From Acholoe squamosa (Eukaryota; Annelida; Polychaeta; Phyllodocida; Polynoidae): 64,000 nt of DNA. The stretch lies in assembly GCA_949317995.1 (NCBI GenBank), contig OX439042.1:20625174-20689173 (forward strand), read 5' to 3'. This document shows, piece after piece, positions 35,303 through 49,500 of the stretch (position 1 is its first letter; every line of letters begins with the position of its first letter). The notes below the pieces were generated by a model. The model searched no databases, was not told the origin of the DNA, and was given only the letters and a program-made list of their open reading frames with translations. A program made the translations under genes and the position numbers.

Positions 35303-38300
35303 AAAGAAAATCCTATATTCATAAATAGTAGTGAGTAACTGATATGCCATAATGGTGTATATGTACGACTACATTTACAGGGCTACGTTAGGTGGACAGG
35401 GCCTTATTAGGCTTATAACATAATATTCAAGCAGACCCTGCAATCATGATTATCGATCAGAATATCATGATAGGGCATAGAGCATGATGCTTTGGATATA
35501 GACCAGTTGTGTAATCACGTGTGTACCTAAACTATGGATGGTATACACATTGACATCTTCCCATAGACCATCGCCCCTTTACTTTATATTCATAGATCAG
35601 TAGAAGCATCTCTGTTATACGAATGGAAAACCACAACCCATATGTTGCTACTGATATGACATGTGTCCAATTCCTATACGTAGGCCTATCCAGAAATTAC
35701 CATACTGCATCGTTGACCTCATATAGATAAATCAATGCATCCTTGCAAACAGCACTTGGCTATGTGGATATTGTAAAGTAGAGCTAGATGTAAGAATCTG
35801 TAAGGTGCTATATTTGAGTGTAATGACTGTAAATTCTTCCCTCAGGAGAGGGAGTCAAGAGTGCACTCGAATATCTGGCACCTCAATTTTAAGCCATTCT
35901 AAAGGGTTTTACTTCAATCCTTTGTTACACTCTGTAATGAGAGGCAATATAAGTGTGGACCAACAGCCAACAAAATCTACACATGTATAGATCATGATTT
36001 ATCGTTACTATAGTTGGGGTACTACGGTATTCTACACATCTACTGTAAAGAGTAGAACACTTTTGTTCTGAAGGACTGGTCAGTATCTCAGTACCTTAAG
36101 GCATTATTAAACGCATATATCAATAATGGCGAATGATAGGTGCCATACCCTTAATTAGAGATCACATTCAAGGAAATCCGTCCAGAATTCATGATGTTGT
36201 CGTGTCATTCCCCTTAATATCATTGATTCCAAAGATGCATTATCTCCACCTGTTCCACGTCAGGTTTACATGGCTCCTGGCTGTGTAAGAGTATCAAACT
36301 GATAACAGTAATCTTTGTACACCGGAAGTACAAACTCCAAAGTGCCGTCAGCTGAAAAGATGTGCCCATGTCATGGCAGTGTGTATTGATATCCATTTAA
36401 AGTTTGCAAACTTTTATTGATGTTGTTATATCAATAATGTGGTTTTGGCTATCATTTTCCACGACATTTCTAGCTAATGAGACCTAGAAATTAGGATAAA
36501 TTTACAATATGATAATGGACAATGTTACAAACATGACTACTCTAAAAGGACACATATCCCCATCTACTTTATAAGTGAGTGCAATTTACACTTGCACCAT
36601 GGCTGCAAAGAGGATAACCAGACGAGATGGGATGACAAATATGCAGAATGTTTCACTTTACCACCCACAGGTGTTCCTGATACCTATTGTTAGTCACAGA
36701 TAAAGGTCTCAGGAATTTCACGAATGTCTGAGGATATTTGCACCCTGTTTTGTACACATGATGCCCGGGAGAAATTAAAGAGGGGTGGTACAAGACCTAT
36801 GAATACATCGCATATTAGTCAAGCGTAGCAGGAATTGGGCTATGAATCATTACTGGTTTCTCCAACACAATGTACATGTAGATTTCTATTTCCATCTGTG
36901 CAAAAGAAAAATATAATCATTTCGACTATCCCATTGTATCAGTGTGTGTTGGAGAGTTTAAAACACATGTTGAATTGTACAAGGTTTTATAACCATTAGG
37001 CTTTAAAAGCTCTGATACAATCCATAAACTGGTTAATCGTGTGTTAAAACAGCAGGTCCACAGGGACAGAATGGCTCCAATAGGCTGCCCATGGCATAGA
37101 ATGAATGGCATGGTATGGCATGACATGGTTTGACTCAGCTCATAGCATGGAGGAAGAAGCTGTGCTGCTGAGCAGCAGGAATTCCCCATGTACTCAACAG
37201 GTGTATGTACTAGTGATGCGGTGTGTGTCATGGGTTAGACTGGATCGACAACCAGGGTTTACTTTACCTGTGCAGGTGAGCAGGGTTTCTCCCATCACTA
37301 ACGCTGCAGGTGGGTGGGACCTCTTCTTACACTTCAGCTTCAAGATGACAGGTAGAGGTCTATATACATCATAATCAATGACTTTTTGCTTCTAGCATTA
37401 ATTATCCAACCGTCTACCCTCCTCAGAAATGCTACTTTTCCTAATCTGAAGGAATTCCTTCTTTTTAGTTTGTGTAGCATTGCATATACGCTGCCTTGGA
37501 AAATGACCAAAATTGGAAGGTTTCTTACCTTTTTTAAAAATAGCCAGTAACACTCATGCATATTGCATACTTGAATAAAGTGGAATCAATTTACACTGTG
37601 TTCAAATTCTGATCGCTCCCCAGCCATCCAATTCTGGGCATGATAATAGATGTCCTTTTAAAGGTCATTGGGTCATTGTGGCACATACTTCAAGACTGAC
37701 ATTTGAATGTAGAGGGGTTCCATATATGATATCTGAGTGGTTAACATAAGGTTAGTCACTATAGCTGTTTGCACCAGGCATAGAAAAAAAGTTGCACTTT
37801 ATGCTTGTGTGATTTCTTTTCAACTTTGCCTCAGGAGTAATATGTATACTTTAGGTAACTGCCAGGAGCACATTCAGGGTGCTGAAAAAAGACATGCAGC
37901 TTAAAACTGCAGGTGCAACAAAGAAAAACAGTATTCATGGTATTCATAACAAAGGTTGACCCAAAACACAATTAGGACAAGTAAAGGGAAAGGTGGGACA
38001 CCACTGGGATTGTGTACACGTGAATACAACAGCAGCACATTTATAGGGTTTTAATATGGTTTTCTCAAGTTACATAAAGTTCTGTGCCTCCACGATGTGC
38101 CCTAACTTTGCAAACAGACATCAAAGGGGTCCAGCCCACACTGTACCCCCCCCCCACCTCTGATGGAAGACTCAATTATAATAGAAAGGTGTCATATGCC
38201 ATTCAGGTTTAAGGATACTCTCTACCCCCCTCCATTTTAGCATTTTCTGAATTTTCAATTGCATATAATTTTGTTAATTTGTATCAGAGATTCACATATT

Positions 38301-40541
38301 ATATCTCATTTTGACCATACATTTTGTTTCTGTCCATTTCCTGGCTCTAGAAGGCCAGTTGCTAGCCATTTGCTAATTAGGTGCGGAATGCTATTGGAAC
38401 AAAAACGTTCTTTTTTGTGTTACTTTTCTTTGAACAGCCATATAGGATGGAATATCATTAAAATCAATAATTTTTATGATTTGAATGTAATCTAGGGATG
38501 GTTTACTAGCGAACCGTTTCTCATTTAGTGGATATTCCAATTATTTATGTCTCTAGACATTGCCAACTGAAGAAAATGTCTGTTTTTTTTCATGGTTTTG
38601 TGAACTTTCTCAATTTTTACCTATTTTCCTACTTTAACAAGCTCTGTAGACCTTAATAATTATGTGATTGACTAGACATCAATCACATACTTATATATAC
38701 ATAGATATCACCACAAAATCACATTGAAACAAAGAGCGATTCTGACAGACATAGGAACAAAGAGGGAAATTCGGCCCATACTCTGTCTCTGTACACATTG
38801 GAATTGTTCTATATGTTTTGGTATGTAATAGCTATATGATATAGTTTAAGATAGCCCGAATGCCATGTAGATGGTACAGCTAGCATCTACACACTAGAGA
38901 CACAGAATAGGGATTAAGGTATTTCTTCGAGCCTACATGCACTAGTGGCCATTAACCCCCTCAGTGCCACATAGCAACAGTGAAATTATTAACCCTACAA
39001 GGGCATTGAACATAGAACATAGGGTTCAATCACATGCAGGCCTAAGGCCTAGACTTAACCATTTTATTGGAATATCCACTAAATGAGAGGCGGTTCCCTA
39101 GTAAATCATATCTAGATTACATTCAAATCATCAAAATAATAGATTTTGATGATATTCCATCCTATATGGCCGTTCAAAGAAAAATAAAATGAAAAAGAAC
39201 GTTTTTGTTCCATTAGCATTCCATCCATAGCAACTGGCCTTCTAGAGCCAGGAAATGGAAGAAACAAAAGGTATGGTCAAAATGAGATATAATATGTGAA
39301 TCTGTGATCAAAATTATATTCAATTGAATATTCAGAAAATGTGAAAATGGAGGGGGTAAAGAGTATCCTTAAGGAGTGCATTAGATATTTCACATTAGAA
39401 TTTAGAATCATCAAGACTAGGATGTCTGTCTGTTCTTGGAGATGGCCAAGAAGTAATCATAGCCTACCACAAGCACACTTATTGCCACCTATCAAATTGA
39501 CAAATGACAGCTTATTTTCTAGTATACGGTTATCAGCAGCCACTCATGGAATATGACACATAAGTAGAATGACTTCCCATAGACCCCCCACTACCTTAGG
39601 TGTTGGTGTGTATGTTAACTAGTGTTGTAGTTGGCATGTAGCCCTACTCCCCACCGTCTCAGATGTTAACTGCACATCTCCTACAGTGTTACAAGGTGCT
39701 GGAGGAATGTTGAAGACCACTCAGGGGGATAACCTACACCAGATTGACTTCTGTCTGATGTGTAGTGTCAGTTCCCATTACAGGTAGTGCTACAGGCATG
39801 TGGATCGGCACACCTGAGGGTATGCATCTCGGTGTATTGTGTCTGTAGACAGCGGAGGCAATAACCAAAATCCTTGATGAACAATAGACTCTCAGATTTG
39901 CAAGGGTGAACCAAATTTGTGAGAAGTTCAACAATGAATGCCCCGATGTATCGTTTAGTTAGCCTTGGGGTGATTTATAATATTTTCAAACTATACTATG
40001 GCTGCACATGATAACTCAAAATGTACTGAGGTAACACAACACAAGAAAAAAAGTACATGCGCCAATACCCACATCCTGAGTCTGAAAATCTATTACATTT
40101 AGATCTGCTATTTTCCCTCACGCCCAGAAAGTCACATTCATGATTTAAACGCCCTAGACCTTTCCAATATATAGAAAACTAGATTGTCCACCTTAGCTGT
40201 GAGATAAATGAAGATCTATCTAAAAGCTAGTTGAAGGGACACATTACAGTGTCAGCAGTGCTACGGGAGTGCTACACTTTACTGTTAATATAAATTACAT
40301 CGGCCATACTAATTATGCCTTCTATCCCGACTTCCAACCAGTTCCGTGAGTCCTGCTCTACAGCAACAAAGATTATGTCATGTGTACTTTGGGAATATCT
40401 CTCCATTTCCTCCACATCTATGTTTATCAGGATCTCTCCTATTTGTCTCTTCCGGCTGCTATATTCTCATTTTGTATATGACTGCGGATTTCACCAGTGA
40501 AGTAGTCATCATAATCTTCTCTGTAGGTTATCATGGATAAG

Positions 40542-40589
<48 letters not shown>

Positions 40590-43500
40590 GTCAGGTCGCC
40601 AGAAAGCAGTAGATTTTGTGTTTTTGGGTCATTTTGGACCTTTATGGCTCTGGAGAAGGAAGTTGTGAACCAATCTTGTCTTACATAGACTCATTTGATA
40701 GAGAACACTTAGGGCTATCAGAAAAATGTAAATTTGTGGTCATCCATAAAAAACTTCAGGACTTTTAGCCTGCCGAAGTGAAAAAACGGCCACATTTGTT
40801 CTTTTTTATACTTTTTGTATTTTTTACAGGTGTCCTGTATTGAAGAAAGAACACTATAGAGTATCCCAAAGTTACTTTTTGTATTGTATATGATCATAGG
40901 TATCATTTCCATGAGGTTTGGACATGTTACTAAGTGAGAATTTTTCATGATGTGTCTTTCAAAATGGAAATCTGTAATTTGTAACGTCCGGTACCTAAAT
41001 CTAAATCAGTTATAAAACATGGAAAAAATGAAGCTTTAAAATCTTTGTTATTACCCATATGAAGGGCCCTATCATCCCCTACTTTGGTGAAGAAATTGTG
41101 TGTCTACCAGCATTTGTCTCCATATGAGAGCAGCTTATGTGAAATAATTCTGATAAAAGTACCGGACGTTACGTAACGTCCGGTACTTTTATCATCATGT
41201 AGGAGGCAGTCTACTGTGCATGCATAACTCAAATTTTGTTCCATTCTGTAATTGAAGTCAATAATAGACATATTGGCCTTGTTATTTCATGTGTTTGTTA
41301 TGCATAATGGGACATTTTTATATTACTGAGAGCAACTTCAATTACCTCCATATTTCATTATTTTGGTACTGGACGTTACATGACACAAAACAAGCAATAA
41401 AAATGGAACCGGATGGCCTAGATCGGTATTTTTTGGTCCTCTGAGCTGAGGAGATGTACCTTGACAATTTTGTTAAGGTTATATAAAGTAATTAGAAAAT
41501 TAGTTTTTCAGGGCTTTCAAGGGCAAAATCTTACACTTTCTGACGACCTGACCCATATATATATATCCTAGCGGGGTATATATATATATACCCAGCTAGG
41601 ATGGTTATTCTGAGAAAACATAGAAACTGCCATAGGACTTTAGGCAAGAAAACATAACGTCCGACAAATTTAATTTTCTAAATCCTACTTAAATTTGTTC
41701 CACACACTGAGATGATATCGTCGCCTCAGTGCAACAAGGTTGTATCTGTATATTTGAAGTTTTGCAGGAGAGGCAAAAGAAGGGTTGCAATTACTATAGC
41801 ACACAGTTGACACAACCTTATTACATAGGGGCCTGTAGACACATACATCACTGACAGAGCTTCAATACTTCCATAGAAGGTAGATAAGGGTAAATATATG
41901 TTAAAACAGAAAAAATTCAATTTTGCCAAAATGTCAGTTAAAACCTTGTTGCATTGAGGTGACGATATCATTTAGTCCCGGCATTTAGTAAGGGTGGGTG
42001 ATGGCCAAAAGTAATCTATGGGTAATAATTGCAAAGATAGAGAGTGCAATTAATCCAGTCACATGCCTGTTTCAGTGTACTGATATTGCTCATTAGTGCA
42101 CCCTAAGGGAGTGATCATTTTTGAACAACAGGGGTGGGGGGGGGGGGGGCTGGTGGGTTTGCGAGCGGGCGTGTGAAAAAGATTTTGACCCCCCCTCTCG
42201 AGAGGGTAAAATTTTTTCGAACCCCCCATAAGGGACAAAAATCGCACACGAACGTCCCCTTTTAGCCTATAGTAATGTGCGGGGTTTTCCTCTGAAAACA
42301 GGTGAAATTATTTTGACCCCCCCATTAGAGGTGTTGAAAAAATTCTGACCCTCCCCCTGGTCAAGGGGTTGAAAAAATGCTGACCCCCCCTCAAACCCAC
42401 CAGCCCCCCCCCCCCTGTTGTTAAAAAATGATCACTCCCTAATGCAATTCCTCCAAAATGTGAACCATTGGCATAATTCTCCCAATTACATCCATGTATA
42501 AGAAAACCAGAGGGAACGTGACCAAAATAAAAAAGATGTAGCAAAGGAAGTCTGTCTTTCATGAACATTCCAGATGGTTCATTTAAAAGAGGATTGGTTT
42601 CGAGTCGAAATTTAGATGCAAATGGATGTAGTCTCGATCCTGGACATTACTATCCTGGCGCCAGCAGTGTTTACACTCTCCCTGTGTTGTATTTTCCCAT
42701 GTGGGGACATTATGCCATGTGTAATGTCAAGAGTCCTATACTGATGGTGTACTGTCCATAAACCATAATTACTACGTATATCCACTTATAAATTTGACAA
42801 TAAACTTACACCCAATATTGCTGACAATTTGTGAAATAAATGAACCATGGCTAGAACTGACTAGAACAACATTGTAATCTTGTCTTCTCACGGACATGGA
42901 GTTATAATATCATACTGTCGATAGGATGTGTACATAGCATGAGCCTCACGAGGATTTTGCATGGCTTCCACTGAATGACCTAGTGTGAAATAATTCGTCC
43001 ATAGTCTGCCAATGTACAGTGCCTTACCTATCTTAACTGTAATCAATATTCAATACAGGTATATTAGAAAGTAATGTAGGAATAACTGACAAAGTAGTAC
43101 AATCTAGGTTGTTACTCGTATTTGAGTTAAAATTGGGATAAAACTACTTCACTCTCTAGAGATAATGACACGCATTTAGTATGGGTAAAATTTGAAGACT
43201 TTAGAGAATCGCTATATAGGTTCCTTGTGTTTTTATAATGCTATTGTCAAATTCCTCAGAGGTAACCTTTATCTTTAGCAATACACTAGTGGTCTCGTCA
43301 TTACCTTAAATTTGTTTTACAGAACCTCTTCACGCCCAATGTAGGTATTTCGTGCTGAGTTTTAAATTCCACTTATTTATCTTATTTCTTTCACCCTTTA
43401 GCACAGCTTGTGTTTCCCACTTGATGTATTCCTGTGTGTATAAAGTGTAAATGTTGCTTTCCCACATGCTTTGTTAACCTTTACATATACATGTAAATAA

Positions 43501-46500
43501 CGTAATTCTGATAATCACGCTGATAATGCATTTTTATCATAAAATTAATAAGATTAACTTAAACATAATCCCTTTGCCTCAGTGGTGGTGGTGGTGGTAT
43601 GACTTGGGTAGACTCAACTGTAATATATTATATTTTATTACATCTTCATAACAAACACCCATGGGTATTACATATTACTTTGTACTTAAATGGATTTCCT
43701 ATCGTTCACCACACACTCCCTTCCTTCAAGTTTAGGGTAGTAGCTTGTGTCTTCCCCTCGTGGTGGCAAAGTGAATCACAAAATCACATCCATGGGTAGT
43801 TTTCCTTTCCACCTTTCTTTTTCTGGTGTAACAACACTATTTGTACCGTGCCACATACACACAAGATCACCTTTTATATTTAACTGCTAACCATTGCTTT
43901 TGATTTTAGTTTGATAAGGTCTTCACTGTCTTTGGAATTTTCATAAATATTGAACATCTATTTTCATATATTTTATGTAACATACTTTACATACATAACG
44001 ATAGATAAAACCAATAATACACAAGATGCTCTTTAATGGGTAAATGGCTACTCAGCCTATAGGTTAAACATGGGCGACTGTTTTATCGTTTGAAACACTC
44101 GTTTGGAACCCATTTACTGATTGCAGCTCTTTATCCATGACTGTACATAAAAAATATAGATAATATGCTATATTTTAAATCATATTTAAACTAAACTGGT
44201 TGCTTTTACTCAGTGGGACCTGGAGAGTCAGAAGATCAAGCTGTTGGCAGTGTCCATGATAACACGTATCAGTACAGACCAGTTCCAAGGTTTGGACGAC
44301 CTTACACAACTCTTCTCTGGAGATGCCTTCCCAGAACCCAGGGTAAGATAGCACATACATGTTTATCTTATATATCTAAATACCCGGTATATGCATAAAC
44401 ACATAAACTGTATCGAATATATCTATAACGCTACAGTAGCTTTTTATTGTATTCAGTTCAATTTAATATTAATTCTTTATGTGGGTTGCACGGTATAGTA
44501 ACACCCCCTATCTTATGATATGGATCCGTTCAATTAAATTAGGATCTTGAATGGGAAATGGGAGTGACCTTCTTGCAAAAACAAGGATATAGCTCTAATA
44601 ATCGTCAAGCAATAGCCGGAAGTTAGAGAAAATGGCGGATATTAGGAAATTTGAGAACAGACTCTGAAACTAGGGAGTGGGAAATGTACGATATTTTAGT
44701 AATAGGATATAATCATTACTTTTACGTCCTGTTTCCTTTACAGTGCTTGAAGGATTGGAGCCATGACTCCTTTTTTGGGGCGCGGAGAGTCGTAGGATGC
44801 AACCCTACACAAATCAGACTCTGCACGGCTCTACCAGAAAAGTGAGTTATCATAATACAAATATTAAACATCACATCTCCTTCTGTGATATAATATATTA
44901 AATAAAAGTAAGCTAAAAAAACAATATGTACCCCGGTAATACTATATCTATATCAATTTATACCATCAGCGGTATGATTTATTTTGCAGTTTTTCCTATA
45001 CAGAACATATGTGAATTATGTATTTGATTTATAGTATGGGAGTGACTGCAGAGATGTTACGACCCTTCTTGGAGGGTTGGACGGTTAAGCAGATCGTTGA
45101 GGCAAAAAGGCTCTTCATTGTAGATCACAAAATCCTAGAAGGGCTACCAACCAAAGACGGAACTGCTGTAAGTTAATGACAAAATGACATCTTTAATGAA
45201 AGCTAAAATCTTTGATAGTTTTACTACCTGATAACTTAACAATTTGCCAGTTTTCATCCTCAAAAGGGTTGGAAACGTGTTACAAATTAAAAAAAAAAGT
45301 TTCACCACTGCTTAAAGGTATGAATTTATACTCTTCTCATTGAAACTTTGAATTATGTGTCCACATGTCCTATTCATCCACTAGATGCCAGCACCAATGG
45401 CTCTGTTCTTCCTGAATGGAGAGAAACAGCTGATACCTATTGCTATCCAGCTGTACCAAGACATCGCTCCCAACAACCCTGTAAGTGATAGAGTGCATTA
45501 TCAAACTATTTAATCAGAAATGACTTTCTACATAATGAACTATGCCTACCGGTATTCATATTGGACTTTTTATAGTTTAGTTTTTTTTTTTAAATCATTA
45601 TCAATGATATCCTGATTAGGCATCCGCTTTAAGCATCGGTTTGAAACTGTTTAACAGATTTGTATATCCTATCTTTTGAGAGATATTAACCTACAGAGAC
45701 CATAGAGACAGGTTTGTATTATTTATCCAAAAGCTTTACCATTTTAAGTAGACGTAGCCTATATTGTCAAAATTCCTTCATGCAGGTGTTCTTGTGTAAC
45801 GATGCACCCTTCACGTGGATCATGGCAAAGATGTGGTTTAACCTGGCGGATGCATCCATCCACCAGTCACTAACACACTTGGGTGAGTTTAACCACTATT
45901 ATCTCTATTTCACCATGAATACCCTTGTAGTAAGTCATGAAATCGTCGAAAGTGGACGTCAGTTAACTAGTTGTGTTCCATTGAATCTGACAACAGACCT
46001 GTATTTAACTTTATTATTCCTGCTAAAGCCCCAGAAGTAAAGAGTCAGGTGGGCCGGTCCGGGCGGACTGGCTGACGAAGCTAGTGATGTTGACCCTTAC
46101 TTGACCTAAAATGACAGAGTTTGAACTTGGGCGATCTCTCACCTAAACTCTGGCTTGTATCATGTGACTTGCATATCAATCTATGGCCTGTTGTCATGCA
46201 GTTAGTAGGTGTGTCCCGGATCTAGGACCTGATTGGGTCCTTGCCTAGGTCAAGGTTAGGGTCAGGCCAGAACATGCCATTCCCTGTGACTTGCATAATT
46301 TTGTTGTTGTTTTTTTTTTTTTTTTTTTTTTTGCGGAAAACCACCCCTCCCCCTTTGGTTGAGGGACGAGAATTTTCACCAAAAAAAAAATAATACAGAA
46401 GTAAAGAGTCACAAATAGTATCAGTTTCAGAATCCATCCGACAAAAGGTATTGTTGAATGTACTCTCGTGAGCAAACACTTAAATGGTTAATTCTTGAAG

Positions 46501-49500
46501 TACCTTAATTGATTAATGAAGTATTAGTTATCAAACAATGTGCATCTGTTCCACGATTTATCCACCTTGGGGCCCTTGATGGGATCCCCCATGTCCCAAG
46601 TCATTTTTAATAAATGGTTATGTCCCCATGTCGATTCCAAGAAAGGCCATATCGATGTAAAGAAAATTTCCATGCCCCATGTCAATAAGCCCAAAAAGGC
46701 CCATGTCGATTTTAGAGCTTTAGGGGCATCAGTTGTCAAGTGTAGTATTACAGGCCTACTATGTATTTCAGGATTTACCCACCTCATCATGGAGAGTGCC
46801 TGTGTATCCTTACACCGCTGCCTACCACCTAACCACCCCATCTTCAGACTGCTAGCACCACACTTCGTCTTCCTGCTAGCCATCAACACGTAAGTAGAGC
46901 AGATTACATTTTCTTCCACAAGTATAATCTCATGCTGCATTTAAGCTCATCTAACGTAAATCACATAGGATATTTCAATCATTGCTGTTTGAAGCTATGT
47001 TTCTATTTTGTAACAAAACACATATTGTAACCTTATACGTATAAGTCAATCTGTCTTATTATGATCAATTGTCTATTTACATCAGCTCGATTGTTCAGGA
47101 AGGGTATAACATTCATAGATCGTTTCATGATGTGCCAAGGGCGAGATCATACAAAGTGAATAGCCCTACGTACATCTTTCAGCCTTTATACCTTATGTTG
47201 TTTACTTCCAGGCGGGGATTGAACTACTTGATCTCACCTGGAGGCTGGGTAGATAAGACCATGTTCATAGGCACAGAGGGCATGTTTGAGCTGATTCGTA
47301 GAGGGTAAGTGTTTGACTCCAAATATAGCTATAATATACAAACGTTAGGTATATGATCTGCCTCTTACGTAGGTAACCGACTCTATTGGAATAGTTAACA
47401 ATTTCAAACATTTCACGTCATATTTGATAGTACTCTCCACACGGCATTTTTTGAATGTATAAATGTTACATTAAATATCATTCTCGGCGTAATAATATCA
47501 ATTAGGCCGTTTCTATTAACAGCATGAAGGAATGGCGGTTAGATGTTCAAGGCAATATCCAAAGTGAATTAGAACGACGGGGGGTAAGTGTTTCAACTTT
47601 TTATATGCCAGCCTTAAGATATTATGAAATGTAATGGTCATCATTTGGCAATGCGCCCATAGAAATAGCCTATAGTTCATATATATTAATCCATATCTAT
47701 AATTAGTGTAAACGTAATCTCTGATTAGGTCTGGTATATGTATCTGGTAGGTCTGGTGTATGTATATGGTAAATTGATCCTTATTCTGAGATTATAAGGT
47801 GGTTCCTACATTGCTTCAATCAATATGATCATTTAGGTGTTGGACCCTAAGGTGCTACCGTGTTACCCCTATCGGGATGACGGAATCGACCTTCACAAAA
47901 CCATAGAGACTTACGTCAACACTGTCATCCGCATCTACTATGGTATGTCTTACAAATGCCACATTCTTCTTAAGGACGAACCGATTCCATCATCTTGCAA
48001 GGCTTATTAGTTAGTGTCATAGAGAGAGAACTTAGTCTTTTCACAGAGGTGCATTTTCCCACAAACATACCCCATATTAGATCCCTACTATTTATAAATA
48101 CGCATACATAACACTTATTCACCAAAGTATATGACCAATGTACTGTTTCTTGTACACTATCATATTCAATGCCACCTTACAGCGGATAACGAAGCAGTGA
48201 AGGCTGATACAGAATTACAGAACTGGGCAGCTGAGATGTCAACACCAATAGAGAGGGGAGGAGCCGGAATAAGGGTAGGCTTACATTATCTCCTAATGGT
48301 TGAATGAGGGAATGGAATGGGTGATACATGTATACATGTACTTTCTTCCCTCTATATCTGTTAAGTATTGAACCAGCCCTGTGTTGTAGCTGATGATAAG
48401 CATGATTATGATGAATTGTACAAACTTTTTTTCCCAATGACTATCATTCAATTGAATGAAATGAAAAGCATCCAACTTAGCTTGTTTAGCAGGATTAATT
48501 CCCATCAAACTATCCATGCCTCTGCAGGGAGTTCCTGGTAACGGCAAGTTCTCTGGACTAGATGACGTATTGGCTACATGCACCAATCTGATCTTTATCT
48601 GTACGGGAGGACATGCTGTGGCAAACTTTGGGCAGTATGACGAGTATGGCTTCTCACCTAACTACCCTGCACTGCTCAATGAAGGCCCACCTGTGGACAA
48701 GGTAGGTAGTTTCAAATAATTATATGCCTTAAAGCGTATTTGAATATGATCTGATAAGCATATCAAATGTGGCCACCACCTCTAATATTACTAGCAATCA
48801 GTTTTACCTGGGACAAATTCGACATATTAAGAGAGATTCCACTTTTCCTAGTTTACTAGGCATATTTAGGTTTTAGTAAAGATTTGAGTACAGACATTTC
48901 CTGGGGAGAGGTATCCAAAACCATGGTATTTCCTGGGTTCAATATGTTTACTTGGTTTCGTCGATAAGCAAGTAGCATCTGTACTTTTAAGTCCATTGAA
49001 CGTGGTTGAATGTAAAATTTAATAGTCTTGACGAATTGCATAGATTGGGCTACTTTTAAGATATACTGAGATCCACAAATAATGCATTCTCATGTCATAT
49101 GCAGGTCCCCAAGTCAGAGGAGGACCTTATTAAGGCATTACCTAACAAGGCCATCACCCTAGACACCATGGTGGTGACTCGTCTACTTAGTGGGAGAGGC
49201 TCCAGTTCAATAGGAGAGTTTGAGGTCCAGTTCCAGTTTGATCCACCGGCATGCAAAGCAGAAAATCAGTAAGTTGATCATAAACCTTTCAAACTCGTTC
49301 TTATTCAATCTCAATCTGTACAACTCAAAGAAAGAAAATAAAACCATCAATATTTTCAGCTCCTATTGATATGAATCTTCAATGGATTTCCTTGACAGAA
49401 ATACATAATGACGCGCATTGGTTCCTTATAACTAAGACTTCCTCACTGATGCCCATGTCAGAAATCTGACTCAATCAGAACAAGATAGCTATTCCAATTC

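Larger units (their letters stand above)
31410..44213 (+). other. Lipoxygenase intron 2 (12.8 kb)
   Basis: The exon before it ends in Tyr-Lys and the exon after it starts with Trp-Asp-Leu, in phase and without a missing segment, so no exon is required inside. It holds G-rich tandem arrays, an inverted duplication, a CT microsatellite, the 38-39.4 kb composite repeat and two MITEs. Stretches such as 35.3-38.0 kb and 42.5-44.2 kb show nothing I recognise. Confidence 0.75.

Noticed and set aside
35008-35322. Open frames of Ser/Leu and Arg/Glu repeats
   Set aside because: Direct translation of the CT/CTGT microsatellite on the two strands.
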